Shown here: one piece after another, positions 39,737-48,839 of the stretch | Layout: each line of letters starts with the position of its first letter | Position numbering within the stretch: the first letter of the stretch is position 1 | Source: JAVWHP01 sp036639955 | Lineage (GTDB): Bacteria; Bacillota_I; Bacilli_A; Erysipelotrichales; Erysipelotrichaceae | Direction: 5' to 3' | Assembly (NCBI GenBank): GCA_036639955.1 | Contig: JAVWHP010000002.1 | Location: 131,966 to 195,965, forward strand | DNA: 64,000 nucleotides | The notes under the pieces: model-generated | The model's database searches: none | Told to the model about the DNA's origin: nothing | Seen by the model: only the letters and a program-made list of their open reading frames with translations | Program-made: the position numbers and the translations under genes

Positions 39737-41092
39737 CTATTCATTAGTACTGTGATCATGTTCACCACAAGTACAACCTTCATTACCACAGTTACATGTA
39801 TGAGCGTGTTCATCAGTTTCACCAAATATTTCATCCATAGTAGTTATAAGTTCTTCAAATTTTATTACAAATTGTTTTTGATCAGCAATTCGCTTTATAG
39901 TTACTGTACCATTTTCAATATCTTTATCACCTATCATTATAGCAACAGTAGCTTTATAACGTTCTACGCTCTTAAACTGTGCCTTAAACTTCCTATCCAA
40001 ATAATCGGTCTCTGAGCGATATCCGTTAGCTCTAAGCTCATTTAACACTTTAAATGCATGTATATTAGCATTCTTACTTAAGCATAGTACATAGGCATCT
40101 AGATTTGCTTCTTCTGCTAGTTCGATTCCTTCGCCTTCACAGGCTAATAGTAATCGTTCAATTCCCATTGCCCAACCTATTCCTGAACAAGCAGGTCCAC
40201 CAAAGTATTCTACTAGTCCATCATAGCGGCCTCCAGCAAAGATTGTACATTGAGAACCCATTGCACTGTTTTCACTTACTACTTCGAATACTGTATGGGT
40301 ATAGTAATCTAAACCTCGTACTAATCTATCATCTATTTCATAAGGAATATCTAAAGCATCTAGTCCATCACATACTTGCTTAAAGTAGGCTTTAGATTCT
40401 TCATTTAAGTAATCACTCATTTTAGGTACATTATTCATAATAGGTTTATGAGCATCAACTTTACAGTCTAATATTCTTAGTGGGTTTTGTATATAGCGTC
40501 TTTGACAATCAGGACACATATTACTTATTTCATCTTTAAAATACTCTTTTAAGGCTTCTCTATAGTTAGCTCTTGATTCATCATCTCCTAATGTATTTAA
40601 TAATACTTTAAGATCTTGTAGGCCAATAGCTGCTACAAATGAATATCCTAATGATATAGCTTCTACATCTAGTAATGGATTTTTAGCTCCTATACATTCA
40701 ATACCAAACTGATTAAACATTCTTAAACGTCCTTTTTGTGGGCTTTCATGTCTAAATTGTGGTCCTACATAATATAACTTAGCTGGTAAATCTGTATTAC
40801 CATACATTTTATTTTCTACAAAACTTCTAGCAACACCAGCTGTTCCTTCAGGTCTTAGTGTTATACTAGTACTTGAATTAGCTGGTATAAATGTATACAT
40901 TTCTTTATTTACCATATCTGAAGAATCATTACCTCTTTTAAATACTTCTGTATGTTCAAATATAGGTGTTCTTATTTCTGTATAGTTATATACATAAGTA
41001 AATTGTTTAATTAAATCTTCAATCTTATGCCATTTTGTTATTTCTTCTCCAAATACGTCTTTTGTTCCTTTTGGAACTTGATAATTGTTCAT
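39737..41092 (-). CDS. hisS: Histidyl-tRNA synthetase with Cys/His-rich C-terminal tail
   Basis: HisRS charges tRNA-His. The 451-residue protein starts at ATG 41092 behind AAGGAGAAAC (an upstream frame to 41176 lies in the T-box). Motif 1 (RTPIFEHTEVFKRG), motif 2 (PQFRHESPQKGRLRMFNQFGIE), the histidine motif RGLDYYTHTVFEV and motif 3 (GIGWAMGIERLLL) are intact, as is the C-terminal anticodon domain. After the usual end (about residue 424) there is an extra tail of about 27 residues, EHAHTCNCGNEGCTCGEHDH, with four Cys and four His, which looks like a metal-binding segment. I know of no such tail in standard HisRS. Confidence 0.94.
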   Translation of the reverse strand: MNNYQVPKGTKDVFGEEITKWHKIEDLIKQFTYVYNYTEIRTPIFEHTEVFKRGNDSSDMVNKEMYTFIPANSSTSITLRPEGTAGVARSFVENKMYGNTDLPAKLYYVGPQFRHESPQKGRLRMFNQFGIECIGAKNPLLDVEAISLGYSFVAAIGLQDLKVLLNTLGDDESRANYREALKEYFKDEISNMCPDCQRRYIQNPLRILDCKVDAHKPIMNNVPKMSDYLNEESKAYFKQVCDGLDALDIPYEIDDRLVRGLDYYTHTVFEVVSENSAMGSQCTIFAGGRYDGLVEYFGGPACSGIGWAMGIERLLLACEGEGIELAEEANLDAYVLCLSKNANIHAFKVLNELRANGYRSETDYLDRKFKAQFKSVERYKATVAIMIGDKDIENGTVTIKRIADQKQFVIKFEELITTMDEIFGETDEHAHTCNCGNEGCTCGEHDHSTNE

Positions 41093-41112
41093 ATGTTTCT
41101 CCTTTTTCATAA

Positions 41113-41316
41113 TAAAAGGCGTCCATCTAAGGACGCCTTTAGCGCGGTACCACCTTAGTTCATACGTTGTATGCACTTATTTCTAACGTGAAATTTACGG
41201 TCACTTTTATGTGACTTCTCGGAAGCGTCCCTAATATTTTTAGAATAAAAACTTTCACCAGTTTGTTTTCTCTCTATAATTCTTTATCTATTAGGCTCTT
41301 TGTCTTAGAATTTACT
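41113..41316 (-). promoter_or_regulatory. T-box leader of the hisS-aspS operon
   Basis: On the minus strand the T-box core AAGGTGGTACCGCG (about 41157-41144) is followed by a terminator hairpin of 10 bp (41131-41140 with 41115-41124, GGCGTCC type). The 5' part contains a stem I region ending in GGTGAAAG and a candidate specifier GAC (41229-41227) followed by GCTTCCGAG, which would read tRNA-Asp. The mRNA is expected to antiterminate when the cognate tRNA is uncharged. The specifier assignment is less certain than the T-box itself. Confidence 0.9.
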
Positions 41317-41321
41317 TTATT

Positions 41322-41350
41322 AGTATAGCATTATAGAATAACTCTTTCAA
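41322..41350 (-). promoter_or_regulatory. Promoter of the T-box/hisS/aspS transcript
   Basis: On the minus strand TTGAAA (41350-41345) and TATACT (41327-41322) are 17 bases apart, inside and just past the 3' end of rsh. The predicted start is near 41316. Confidence 0.65.
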
Positions 41351-43535
41351 CTGATTTTACACTGTTAATTTTCTTTAGATTAGCAATTAGGCTTTTTAGA
41401 TGTTCAGCATTTATTACTACTACTTCCATTTTAGTAGTAGCACTTAATTTATCATCATTAACTTTCGAGTCTACGTGATTAAGTCCTGCTTTGCATTGTG
41501 ATACTACTGTAACAATATCACTTAATAGGTAGTTTCGATCAGTTGAGTGTATTTCTAAATTAGCTACATAATTCTTTTGTTCGATGTTTTCTTCCCAGAA
41601 AACGTCTATTACTCTTTGGGTTTCATTTATAATATTCGGACAGTTTGTTCGATGTACTCTTACTCCACTTCCTTTAGATACATAGCCAATAATTTCATCT
41701 CCAGGTACTGGATTACAACAGCTTGCTAATGATATCATCATTGAATCAATTCCTGGTATATATATTCCGGTTTTAGAATTGACTTTCTTTTTTGTTTCGT
41801 TTTTTTGGAACATTTTAGTTACTTCATCATTATCTAGCGTAATACTATTTTTATGTTTTGTTAATCTTTCTATAAGGGCTAATGTTGGTAGTGCTTTGAC
41901 TGATACTGCGTACATTAGGTCTTGATAGCTATTATAAGTAAAGGCTCCCATGATAGCTTCAATCTTTTTAATATCTAAATAGTCAGATGGATCAAAATTG
42001 CGCCTTCTTAGATCATCAGCTAGCATTTCTTCAGCTTTCTTTATGTCTTGACTTCTTTTTTCAATTTCTTGTTTCATAAAGAATGATTTAATTTTATTTC
42101 TAGCATGTGTTGATTTAACTATTTTTAGCCAGTCTTCGCTTGGTCCTACTGATTGTTTACTAGTTTTAATGCTAACTACATCACCGGTTTTAAGTTTAGT
42201 GTTTAATGGTACTAATACTCCATTAACGTTAGCTCCTACTGTTTTATGTCCAATTTCTGTATGGATACGATATGCAAAATCTAAAGGTGTGGATCCGTTT
42301 GGTAATGCAATTACACGTCCTTTAGGTGACATTACATATACATTAGCTTCAAATATATCTTTAGTTAATAGATTCATATATTCCATTGCATCATCATTAA
42401 TTTCACCACTCATTTTAGAGAAGTCTTTAAACCAATGTAGTTGTTGTTCTATTTCTTCTTGATGTACTTCACGACCTTCAACTGCACCTTCTTTATAACG
42501 CCAGTGAGCAGCAATTCCCTGTTCTGCTATTTCATCCATCTTTTCAGTTCTTATTTGTACTTCAAAGATGTGACCTTCATCAGCTACAATAGTAGTATGT
42601 AATGATTGATACATATTAACTTTAGGCATAGCTATATAATCTTTAAATCGACCAGGTATTGGTCGATAAGTAGCATGTATATAACCTAATGTTTCATAAC
42701 ATGACGGTTCATTATCTGTAACAATTCTAATAGCTAATAGATCTAAAATTTCTTCAAATCTTTTATTCTTAGTAATCATCTTTTTGTATATACTATATAA
42801 ATGTTTAGATCTTCCAAATATTCTATAAGGAATACTATGCTCATCTAGCAAAGTCTCCATATCTCTTATCATTTGTTGTACTTGTGCATCCCTTTCGGTT
42901 TTTCTAATTTCTACTAGGTGTGCTATTTCATAGTACTTCTCTGGCTCAAGATATTGAAAGCTTAAATCTTCTAATTCATTTTTTATTTCGCTTATACCAA
43001 GTCGATGAGCTATAGGTGCGTAAACTTCTAGTGTTTCAGACGCTATTTTCTTTTGTTTATCTGTTGGCATATATTGTAGAGTTCGCATATTATGAAGGCG
43101 ATCTACTAATTTTATTAGTATAACTCTAACATCTTTAGCCATTGCTATAAATATTTTACGATGGTTAGCTGCTAAATATTCTTTTTCATCACTGAATTCT
43201 AGATTGCCTATCTTCGTTACGCTTTCTACAAGATTATATACTTCTTCTCCGAATTCATTAATGATATCATCGCTTGTACAAGTGCAGTCTTCTATTACAT
43301 CATGTAATAGTCCAGCTGCTATCGTTTTAGGTCCTGTTCTCATTTGTGCTAGTATATAGCCGACCTGTACAGCGTGAATCATATAAGGCTCACCACTTCT
43401 TCTTAGCTGGCCTTCATGAGCAGCGGCGGCGTAATGATAGGCTTTTTCTAAGAATTCAATATTATCGCTTTTCTTCATGTATTTTTTCACTTCATTAAAT
43501 AACATTTCATGAGTTACTGTTGTTGTACTTACCAT
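41331..43535 (-). CDS. relA: Bifunctional (p)ppGpp synthetase/hydrolase (Rel/Rsh)
   Basis: Rel makes and degrades the alarmone (p)ppGpp on stalled ribosomes. The 734-residue protein has the HD hydrolase domain with H78-D79 and E82-D83 (LLHDVIEDC) and H54 in YMIHAV, the synthetase domain (RSKHLYSIYKKM, MYQSLHTTIV, FEVQIRTEKMDEIAEQGIAAHWRYK), TGS (VYVMSPKGRVIALPNGSTPLDFAYRIHTEIG), a helical domain with conserved cysteines (ASCCNPVPGD) and an ACT domain. Both activities look intact. A GGAGGTG site precedes the ATG. Order hisS-rel-recJ follows B. subtilis, but apt between rel and recJ is missing. Confidence 0.95.
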   Translation of the reverse strand: MVSTTTVTHEMLFNEVKKYMKKSDNIEFLEKAYHYAAAAHEGQLRRSGEPYMIHAVQVGYILAQMRTGPKTIAAGLLHDVIEDCTCTSDDIINEFGEEVYNLVESVTKIGNLEFSDEKEYLAANHRKIFIAMAKDVRVILIKLVDRLHNMRTLQYMPTDKQKKIASETLEVYAPIAHRLGISEIKNELEDLSFQYLEPEKYYEIAHLVEIRKTERDAQVQQMIRDMETLLDEHSIPYRIFGRSKHLYSIYKKMITKNKRFEEILDLLAIRIVTDNEPSCYETLGYIHATYRPIPGRFKDYIAMPKVNMYQSLHTTIVADEGHIFEVQIRTEKMDEIAEQGIAAHWRYKEGAVEGREVHQEEIEQQLHWFKDFSKMSGEINDDAMEYMNLLTKDIFEANVYVMSPKGRVIALPNGSTPLDFAYRIHTEIGHKTVGANVNGVLVPLNTKLKTGDVVSIKTSKQSVGPSEDWLKIVKSTHARNKIKSFFMKQEIEKRSQDIKKAEEMLADDLRRRNFDPSDYLDIKKIEAIMGAFTYNSYQDLMYAVSVKALPTLALIERLTKHKNSITLDNDEVTKMFQKNETKKKVNSKTGIYIPGIDSMMISLASCCNPVPGDEIIGYVSKGSGVRVHRTNCPNIINETQRVIDVFWEENIEQKNYVANLEIHSTDRNYLLSDIVTVVSQCKAGLNHVDSKVNDDKLSATTKMEVVVINAEHLKSLIANLKKINSVKSVERVIL

Positions 43536-43569
43536 TCATTACACCTCCGTTCTATATAGTCCTTAGTTA

Positions 43570-45171
43570 TTAATCTTTTATAATTTCTTCTACCATTAAA
43601 TTAATTTTCATATTACCTCTAAATTCATTAATACTTGCTTTAGCTAAGACTGTTACTTCATCTCCTTCAGCAAATTCATCTTTACGGTCTCCTTGATGGA
43701 AGTAAAGCACTTCAATTCCTTCATCAGTTACTAGTTTTAAATGAGCTCCATTACTTAATGTTAATACTGATGCAACTTTAATTGTTACTAAGAATAAAGG
43801 CAATTTAAAATCTTGTCCAAATGGTCTTAGTGTTTTCAAGCTATTAATAGAATCAAAAGTTAATTCATCTGATTCGATTTTAATACAGTCTAGTTTAGCT
43901 TCTGGTGGAGTTAGTGTCGCCATCTTAGCTTTGATGTATTTCTTAAGTGGTGTTAAATCAGTAGCTTTTATAGCTATTCCTGCTGCTAATTCATGTCCTC
44001 CATAAGCTAATATATCATGATCATAATCTTCAAAGAAGTTTCTTAAATCTACTCCTTTTACACTTCTTATACTTCCCTTCAATATGTTTTTATTCCTTGT
44101 AAATACTGCTACAGGTTTATAATAGTCATTACATAGACGTCCAGCAATTAAACCAATTAACCCTTCATGGAAATCAGCATCATATATTACTTGAAAAGCA
44201 TCATCATTACATTGTTTCTTAGCTGTTGTTAAAGTTCTTGTTGTTAAATTTTTACGAAATTCATTCAGATTAGTTATTTTAACAGCATAAGACTCAATAT
44301 TTTCTTTATTTTGGTTAATTAAATACTTAGGTGTATTATTAGCAATTAACTTATCACTTAAACGTCCTGTTGAATTTAATTTTGGTACTATTTGAAAAGC
44401 GATCTTATCTTCATCTATTTCTTTTCGATCATTCATTAACATTTGGATAGGTAATGCTTCACCTTCATCTAATAATTTAATTGCCTGTTTAACATAAGTT
44501 CTATTTTGATTAGTAATACTTACTACATCAGCAATAGTTGCTATTCCCGCTAAGATTAAGTGCAGATTAGTTTCAGCACCTAATATTTGAGCTACTAAGT
44601 ATGCTAATCCTGCACCACATAAATTTTGTAGTTGTTCATTTAATAAACTAGGATGAAGTAGAATGTCACATTCTACTTCTTTTTCGATTGCATGATGATC
44701 AACTACAATTATACTAATACCTAAAGACTTAGCGTATTTAATTGCTTCAAATGCTTTTACTCCATTATCAACACATACAATAGTAGTACATCTTTTTGAA
44801 TTAGCAATATCTACAATTCTTGTATTTAAACCATAGCCATCAATAATTCGATCAGGTATTTCAAAAGTTGTAAGCACACCAAAATTCTTAAGTGCATTAT
44901 ACATAATAGCAGTAGCACAAAAACCATCGCAGTCATAATCACCACAAATAAGAACTCTGCGTTTTAAATCCTTTATTAGTTTAAAGTGATCTAAAATTGA
45001 TTTATACATTGGTAATTGCTTTACATCATATAATGGAACATCTTCCATTAATGCTTTAGCAGCTTCAATGCTTAAACTCTTACTTGCTAAAATTTTAGCA
45101 GGCAGCACTTCTAAATTCAGTGCTGTTTGATAATCTTTAAAATTTGACGTATCTAATGTTTTATATTTCAT
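43570..45171 (-). CDS. recJ: Single-stranded-DNA-specific exonuclease RecJ
   Basis: RecJ degrades ssDNA 5'-3' in recombination and repair. The 533-residue protein has the DHH phosphoesterase motifs (ICGDYDCDGFCATAIM, IVCVDNGVKA, VVDHHAIEKE) and the DHHA1 part (YGGHELAAGIAIK) with an OB-like end. It is shorter than B. subtilis RecJ (786) but includes all core motifs, so it is the short bacterial form. It lies between rel and comN; secDF and apt, which sit here in B. subtilis, are missing. A 25-bp near-loopless palindrome lies inside. Confidence 0.93.
   Translation of the reverse strand: MKYKTLDTSNFKDYQTALNLEVLPAKILASKSLSIEAAKALMEDVPLYDVKQLPMYKSILDHFKLIKDLKRRVLICGDYDCDGFCATAIMYNALKNFGVLTTFEIPDRIIDGYGLNTRIVDIANSKRCTTIVCVDNGVKAFEAIKYAKSLGISIIVVDHHAIEKEVECDILLHPSLLNEQLQNLCGAGLAYLVAQILGAETNLHLILAGIATIADVVSITNQNRTYVKQAIKLLDEGEALPIQMLMNDRKEIDEDKIAFQIVPKLNSTGRLSDKLIANNTPKYLINQNKENIESYAVKITNLNEFRKNLTTRTLTTAKKQCNDDAFQVIYDADFHEGLIGLIAGRLCNDYYKPVAVFTRNKNILKGSIRSVKGVDLRNFFEDYDHDILAYGGHELAAGIAIKATDLTPLKKYIKAKMATLTPPEAKLDCIKIESDELTFDSINSLKTLRPFGQDFKLPLFLVTIKVASVLTLSNGAHLKLVTDEGIEVLYFHQGDRKDEFAEGDEVTVLAKASINEFRGNMKINLMVEEIIKD
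44655..44679. repeat. Perfect palindrome (12-bp arms, 1-base centre) inside recJ
   Basis: GAAGTAGAATGT (44655-44666) pairs perfectly with ACATTCTACTTC (44668-44679). In protein it spans KEVECDILLH. Confidence 0.88.
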
Positions 45172-45187
45172 ATTGGCCTCTTTTCCT

Positions 45188-45469
45188 TTAATCGATTAAA
45201 TCTTTAAAATCTTCAATATCCATCTTTGATCCTTCAATAATTGCTTTAGTTGAAAGATAGCTTATAATTTCATTTGCTTTTAAATGTAGGATATCATTAA
45301 TTGCATCATGTAAAGAAACATCTTTAAGTCCGTTCCACTTATACTTAACAAGAGTTTCTTCTACCTGCTGGTATGTTAGTGATGAAAGTTCTTCGCGAAT
45401 TAGCTTATTAGTTTTTAATGATATTGCACATTTAATGTTGGAATCATTTAATAATTCATTAGCATTCAT
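45188..45469 (-). CDS. comN: ComN-like post-transcriptional regulator
   Basis: A 93-residue helical protein, likely ComN (YrzD family), which in B. subtilis affects accumulation of comE operon mRNA and locates to the cell poles. The conserved core is YKWNGLKDVSLHDAINDILHLKANEIISYLSTKAI, a good match to my memory of that family (KW, LH, ND, EF/YL pattern). In B. subtilis comN lies between secDF and spoVB; here it is between recJ and the spoVB-like gene. It ends in an acidic tail. A GGAGATC ribosome site precedes the start. Assignment is by core pattern plus position. Confidence 0.72.
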   Translation of the reverse strand: MNANELLNDSNIKCAISLKTNKLIREELSSLTYQQVEETLVKYKWNGLKDVSLHDAINDILHLKANEIISYLSTKAIIEGSKMDIEDFKDLID

Positions 45470-45529
45470 AAAGATCTCCTTTCATACATATATATATTAT
45501 AAAGCATTTAAAAGAAAAGTGGAACAAAT

Positions 45530-46813
45530 ATGAAAAAAACTATCATAAAATCGACATTATATTTAATACTTATATCTTTTATAGCTAAAGTTCTATCATT
45601 TATCGTTAGAATTATCTTAGCTCGTAGTTTAAGTAGTGATGCTATGGCTATTTACACATTAGCAAATCCTACTTTAGTTTTTGTCATAACATTAGCTCAA
45701 ATGGGTATTCCGGCTGCTTTATCTAAAGTAATTGCTAGCACTTCTAATCATAAAAAAACTATGCGTGCAACAGTTCTAATTTGTATTGTTAATAACTTAG
45801 TTGTAACTACTTTTTATATTATTATGATTCCATTTCTTTCTAATTTAGTATTTCATAACACTAATATAAGAGATATTTTATATGCTATATTACCTTTAAT
45901 ACCTTTAGTTACTATTTCTGGTTTACTTAAGGGATATCTTTTAGGGATTCAAAAGCATATACGTGCAACTTCTTCACAGTTATTTGAAGAGGTTGCACGT
46001 ATCATTTTTCTTTTGTATATGTTTAATAGTTTTAATAATTTAGATGCTAGAATGATGGCTATTATAGCAACTGTAAGCATTAGCGTTGGAGAACTTGCTA
46101 GCATTCTAGCTATGTTATTTAATTTAAAGTTTACTAAATTTATAAGTAGTTTTAATTTAGATAGTTTGAATGATGAATATAAAAATATACTTAGTGTTGC
46201 TATTCCTATGTGTACTTCAAGAGTTATAGGTTCATTAACTTATTTCTTTGAACCTATAATTATGCTTATTCCCTTAAGTGCACTAGCTAGTACTTCGATG
46301 ATTAGTATGTATAGTACTCTAAACGCTTATGTTCTTCCAATCCTTACGATGCCAACGTTTGTTACTATTACATTGTCTAATTATTTATTACCTGCTTTCA
46401 CTTATGCTTATAGCAGAGGTAATGTTAAACAAGCTAAAAAACTATTTAAAAGTATTGTTGGTTGTTGTTTATTTATAGGTGTTATTACTTCAATAATATG
46501 TTATCAGTTTTCTGAACAACTTCTTATCCTTTTTTATAAAAAAAACACTGGTGCTGAGTTATTAAAATATTTGGCGATTCCTTTTGCTATTTATTCGTTA
46601 CAACCTCCTTTAGCTAGCATATTACATGCTTTATCTCAATCTAAACGTAGTGTAACTGATACGCTTATTGGCTCTATTGCTCGTTTAGGTTGTGTTGTTA
46701 GTTTATATGGTATGTTTGGTGTCTATTCATTGCCTTTAGCTTTATGTATTGGAATGCTAGTAACAACTTTATTGCATTGTTTTAATATATATCGTGCTGC
46801 TAATCATTTCTAA
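45530..46813 (+). CDS. spoVB: Polysaccharide/lipid flippase, SpoVB-like (MOP superfamily)
   Basis: A 427-residue MATE/MOP-type membrane protein with about 12 hydrophobic helices. The start STLYLILISFIAKVLSFIVRIILARSLS is typical of the SpoVB/MurJ-like group that flips lipid II or sporulation cortex precursors. In B. subtilis SpoVB (518 residues) is needed for the spore cortex and has the same neighbours (comN upstream; yrbG and yrzE nearby). It is somewhat short and lacks the last helices of SpoVB. It converges with the DUF421 gene, overlapping by 14 bases. An 18-bp near-perfect hairpin lies inside. Confidence 0.82.
   Translation: MKKTIIKSTLYLILISFIAKVLSFIVRIILARSLSSDAMAIYTLANPTLVFVITLAQMGIPAALSKVIASTSNHKKTMRATVLICIVNNLVVTTFYIIMIPFLSNLVFHNTNIRDILYAILPLIPLVTISGLLKGYLLGIQKHIRATSSQLFEEVARIIFLLYMFNSFNNLDARMMAIIATVSISVGELASILAMLFNLKFTKFISSFNLDSLNDEYKNILSVAIPMCTSRVIGSLTYFFEPIIMLIPLSALASTSMISMYSTLNAYVLPILTMPTFVTITLSNYLLPAFTYAYSRGNVKQAKKLFKSIVGCCLFIGVITSIICYQFSEQLLILFYKKNTGAELLKYLAIPFAIYSLQPPLASILHALSQSKRSVTDTLIGSIARLGCVVSLYGMFGVYSLPLALCIGMLVTTLLHCFNIYRAANHF
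45959..46002. repeat. Near-perfect 18-bp inverted repeat inside the spoVB-like gene
   Basis: ATACGTGCAACTTCTTCA (45959-45976) pairs with 45985-46002, 17 of 18 positions (one mismatch that is G-U in RNA), loop of 8 bases. It is among the longest hairpins in the window. Confidence 0.88.
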
Positions 46814-47450
46814 GTTCATCCTTGATTATAAATAGTTGATCAGTTTCGATTAAACATAAAAATACCTCAGAATAGCTACTATAACCTTGTTTACTTAATT
46901 CTTCTTTTAACCACTGTTCATTTAGTTTTAAAGCAGTTAAAATTTTAGTATCAAGTTCACCATCACTTATAACTGGACTAGGATGTCTAACCTTACAGTT
47001 ATCCTTACTAATAATTGATAAAGTTCCACTATTTTCTAATAAAGCAAAAGCTACTTCACTAGGACTACTTAAATTTTTATCCCTGATTTGGGCCATTAAA
47101 TCATCAATACTATAACGATTCTTCTTCATCAATTTTTGATTAATATGACCATTATGAATTATCATAACTGGTTCTCCCTCAACTATATTTCTGAGCTTTC
47201 TCCATTTTAATAACATTAACGATAATAATATTTGTAAAAGAGCTAAAGTAAATATTGGTATTAGAGATTTTAATACTGAATTATTGCTTTCACTAATAGA
47301 TAAAGCAAGTAATTCAGACATAACCAAGTAAATAACTATATCAAAGATACTAAGTTCTCCTACTTCCCTTTTACCCATAATTCTCAATGCTAATATTATA
47401 ACAAAATAAAACATTATACATTTCAAAACTAATATTATATATTCATTCAT
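46800..47450 (-). CDS. DUF421 membrane protein (YrbG/YetF-like)
   Basis: A 216-residue protein of the DUF421 family: about three N-terminal hydrophobic helices (FYFVIILALRIMGKREVGELSIFDIVIYLVMSELLALSIS), then two small cytoplasmic domains with the family blocks EGEPVMIIHNGHINQKLMKKNRYSIDDLMAQIRDKN and VAFALLENSGTLSI. In B. subtilis YrbG lies beside spoVB, and family members such as YetF affect membrane/phospholipid or spore properties without a defined activity. It is convergent with the spoVB-like gene, sharing 14 terminal bases. Confidence 0.88.
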   Translation of the reverse strand: MNEYIILVLKCIMFYFVIILALRIMGKREVGELSIFDIVIYLVMSELLALSISESNNSVLKSLIPIFTLALLQILLSLMLLKWRKLRNIVEGEPVMIIHNGHINQKLMKKNRYSIDDLMAQIRDKNLSSPSEVAFALLENSGTLSIISKDNCKVRHPSPVISDGELDTKILTALKLNEQWLKEELSKQGYSSYSEVFLCLIETDQLFIIKDELRND

Positions 47451-47476
47451 ATTGTCTCCTTCTATCCAATAAAGCC

Positions 47477-47498
47477 AACTGATTCAATGGAATCAGTT
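47477..47498. repeat. 9-bp perfect hairpin in the DUF421/TIGR04086-like divergent promoter region
   Basis: AACTGATTC (47477-47485) pairs with GAATCAGTT (47490-47498) across an AATG tetraloop. It sits between the divergent starts and could be an operator or an RNA structure. Confidence 0.6.
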
Positions 47499-47541
47499 CT
47501 ATAATTCATTAATTTAACATAAATTATTATGAGGTGAAGTA

Positions 47542-47889
47542 ATGAAAAATTATATTACAATTTATGTTAAATTAATGATGGGCTTTATTGGATTAACAAT
47601 ATTATCTTCTCTATTAATAGCTACTTTATACTACTTAGGTATCATTAATGATACTTTAAGTTCTATAGTTGCTTTAATAATAGGATTCACTATATATTTT
47701 ATTTCAGGTTTTTATCTAGTAAGTCAATTATCTAACCGATATTTAATCCATGTAATAGCAGTAATAATTATTACTGCTATTACATTTAGTTTCTTTAATT
47801 TTACGCTACAAGGGATTAGCAATATAGCTATGAAGGAGAGCATGCTCCTACTAGGATCACTAATTGCTATTTATATAAAAAAGCATTAG
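47542..47889 (+). CDS. TIGR04086/YrzE-like small membrane protein
   Basis: A 115-residue protein with four hydrophobic helices, matching by size and position the YrzE/TIGR04086 family of small Bacillota membrane proteins with a conserved Gly/Ser pattern (GFIGLTILSSLLIATLYYLG). Its function is unknown; in B. subtilis yrzE is beside yrbG and spoVB, like here. A GAGGTGAAG ribosome site precedes the ATG. It converges with ruvB and overlaps it by four bases. Inside, 47750-47785 is a perfect 36-bp palindrome encoding VIAVIIITAIT with alternating Ile/Val/Ala codons. Confidence 0.72.
   Translation: MKNYITIYVKLMMGFIGLTILSSLLIATLYYLGIINDTLSSIVALIIGFTIYFISGFYLVSQLSNRYLIHVIAVIIITAITFSFFNFTLQGISNIAMKESMLLLGSLIAIYIKKH
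47750..47785. repeat. Perfect loopless 36-bp palindrome in coding sequence
   Basis: The half 47750-47767 (ATGTAATAGCAGTAATAA) is exactly complementary to 47768-47785 with no spacer. This is the longest perfect palindrome I found. It is within a membrane-helix codon stretch. Confidence 0.95.
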
Positions 47890-48839
47890 CTATCCTTTAA
47901 ATAGCTATATGCTAATTCACTTAGGGTCCTCCCTCTGCTAGTTCTTTTAATAAAACCAATTTGAAGTAAATATGGCTCATATACATCAACAAGATCAGTA
48001 CTTTCTTCTCCAATAGAATTAGCAATAGCATCAATTCCAACTGGACCACCCCCATATATTTCAGCTATACCTCTTAGATACTTAATATCTATTTGGTTAA
48101 GACCTAAACGATCAACATTAAGACGCTTTAACGCATGACTAGCAATACTATTATTTATATTACCGTTATTCATAACTAAAGCAAAATCAGAAATACGTTT
48201 AAGTATATGATTAGCAATACGTGGTGTACCACGAGCTCTTAAAGCAATTTCTTTAATAGCTTTAGGACTAATAGAATTACACATTAAAGAACTATTTCGT
48301 TTTATAATTTTAGCTATATCATTACTTAGGTAAAATTGTAGAGCTAAAATTATACCAAAACGATCACGTAAAGGGTTACCTAATTCACCTTTTTTTGTTG
48401 TTGCTCCAATTAAAGTAAAAGGAGGAAGTTCAATTCTTAGACTATGAGGTGCGGCCTCACTACCAACAATAATATCAACAAAGTAATCTTCCATCGCAGG
48501 ATATAATACCTCTTCAACAATTTTAGGAATACGATGGATTTCATCAATAAATAAAACATCTCCAGCATTTAAAGTAGATAATATAGCAACTAAATCACCT
48601 GTCTTTTCAATAGTAGGGCCGCTTAATGTTACAATATTAGCATTCATTTCTTTAGCAATAATATGAGCCAATGTCGTCTTACCAAGTCCTGGTGGCCCAC
48701 ATAAAAGAACATGATCTAAAGTAACATTACGTTTTTTAGCAGCTTCTATAAACACTTCTAAATTCTTTTTAATATCGTTTTGACCTATATAATCATTTAA
48801 AAATTTAGGTCTTAAAGAATAATCATCTAATTCATTCAT
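47886..48839 (-). CDS. ruvB: Holliday junction helicase RuvB
   Basis: RuvB is the AAA+ motor of branch migration, acting with RuvA and a resolvase. The 317-residue protein has LRPKFLNDYIGQNDIKKNL at the start, Walker A GPPGLGKTTLAHI, Walker B VLFIDEIHRI, sensor 1 region IGATTKKGEL and arginine finger region NPLRDRFGI, then the winged helix GLNQIDIKYLRGIAEIYGGGPVGIDAIA and the end GFIKRTSRGRTLS. Length is typical. It overlaps ruvA by one base, and a terminator-like stem lies at its 3' end where the TIGR04086-like gene converges. Confidence 0.97.
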   Translation of the reverse strand: MNELDDYSLRPKFLNDYIGQNDIKKNLEVFIEAAKKRNVTLDHVLLCGPPGLGKTTLAHIIAKEMNANIVTLSGPTIEKTGDLVAILSTLNAGDVLFIDEIHRIPKIVEEVLYPAMEDYFVDIIVGSEAAPHSLRIELPPFTLIGATTKKGELGNPLRDRFGIILALQFYLSNDIAKIIKRNSSLMCNSISPKAIKEIALRARGTPRIANHILKRISDFALVMNNGNINNSIASHALKRLNVDRLGLNQIDIKYLRGIAEIYGGGPVGIDAIANSIGEESTDLVDVYEPYLLQIGFIKRTSRGRTLSELAYSYLKDS

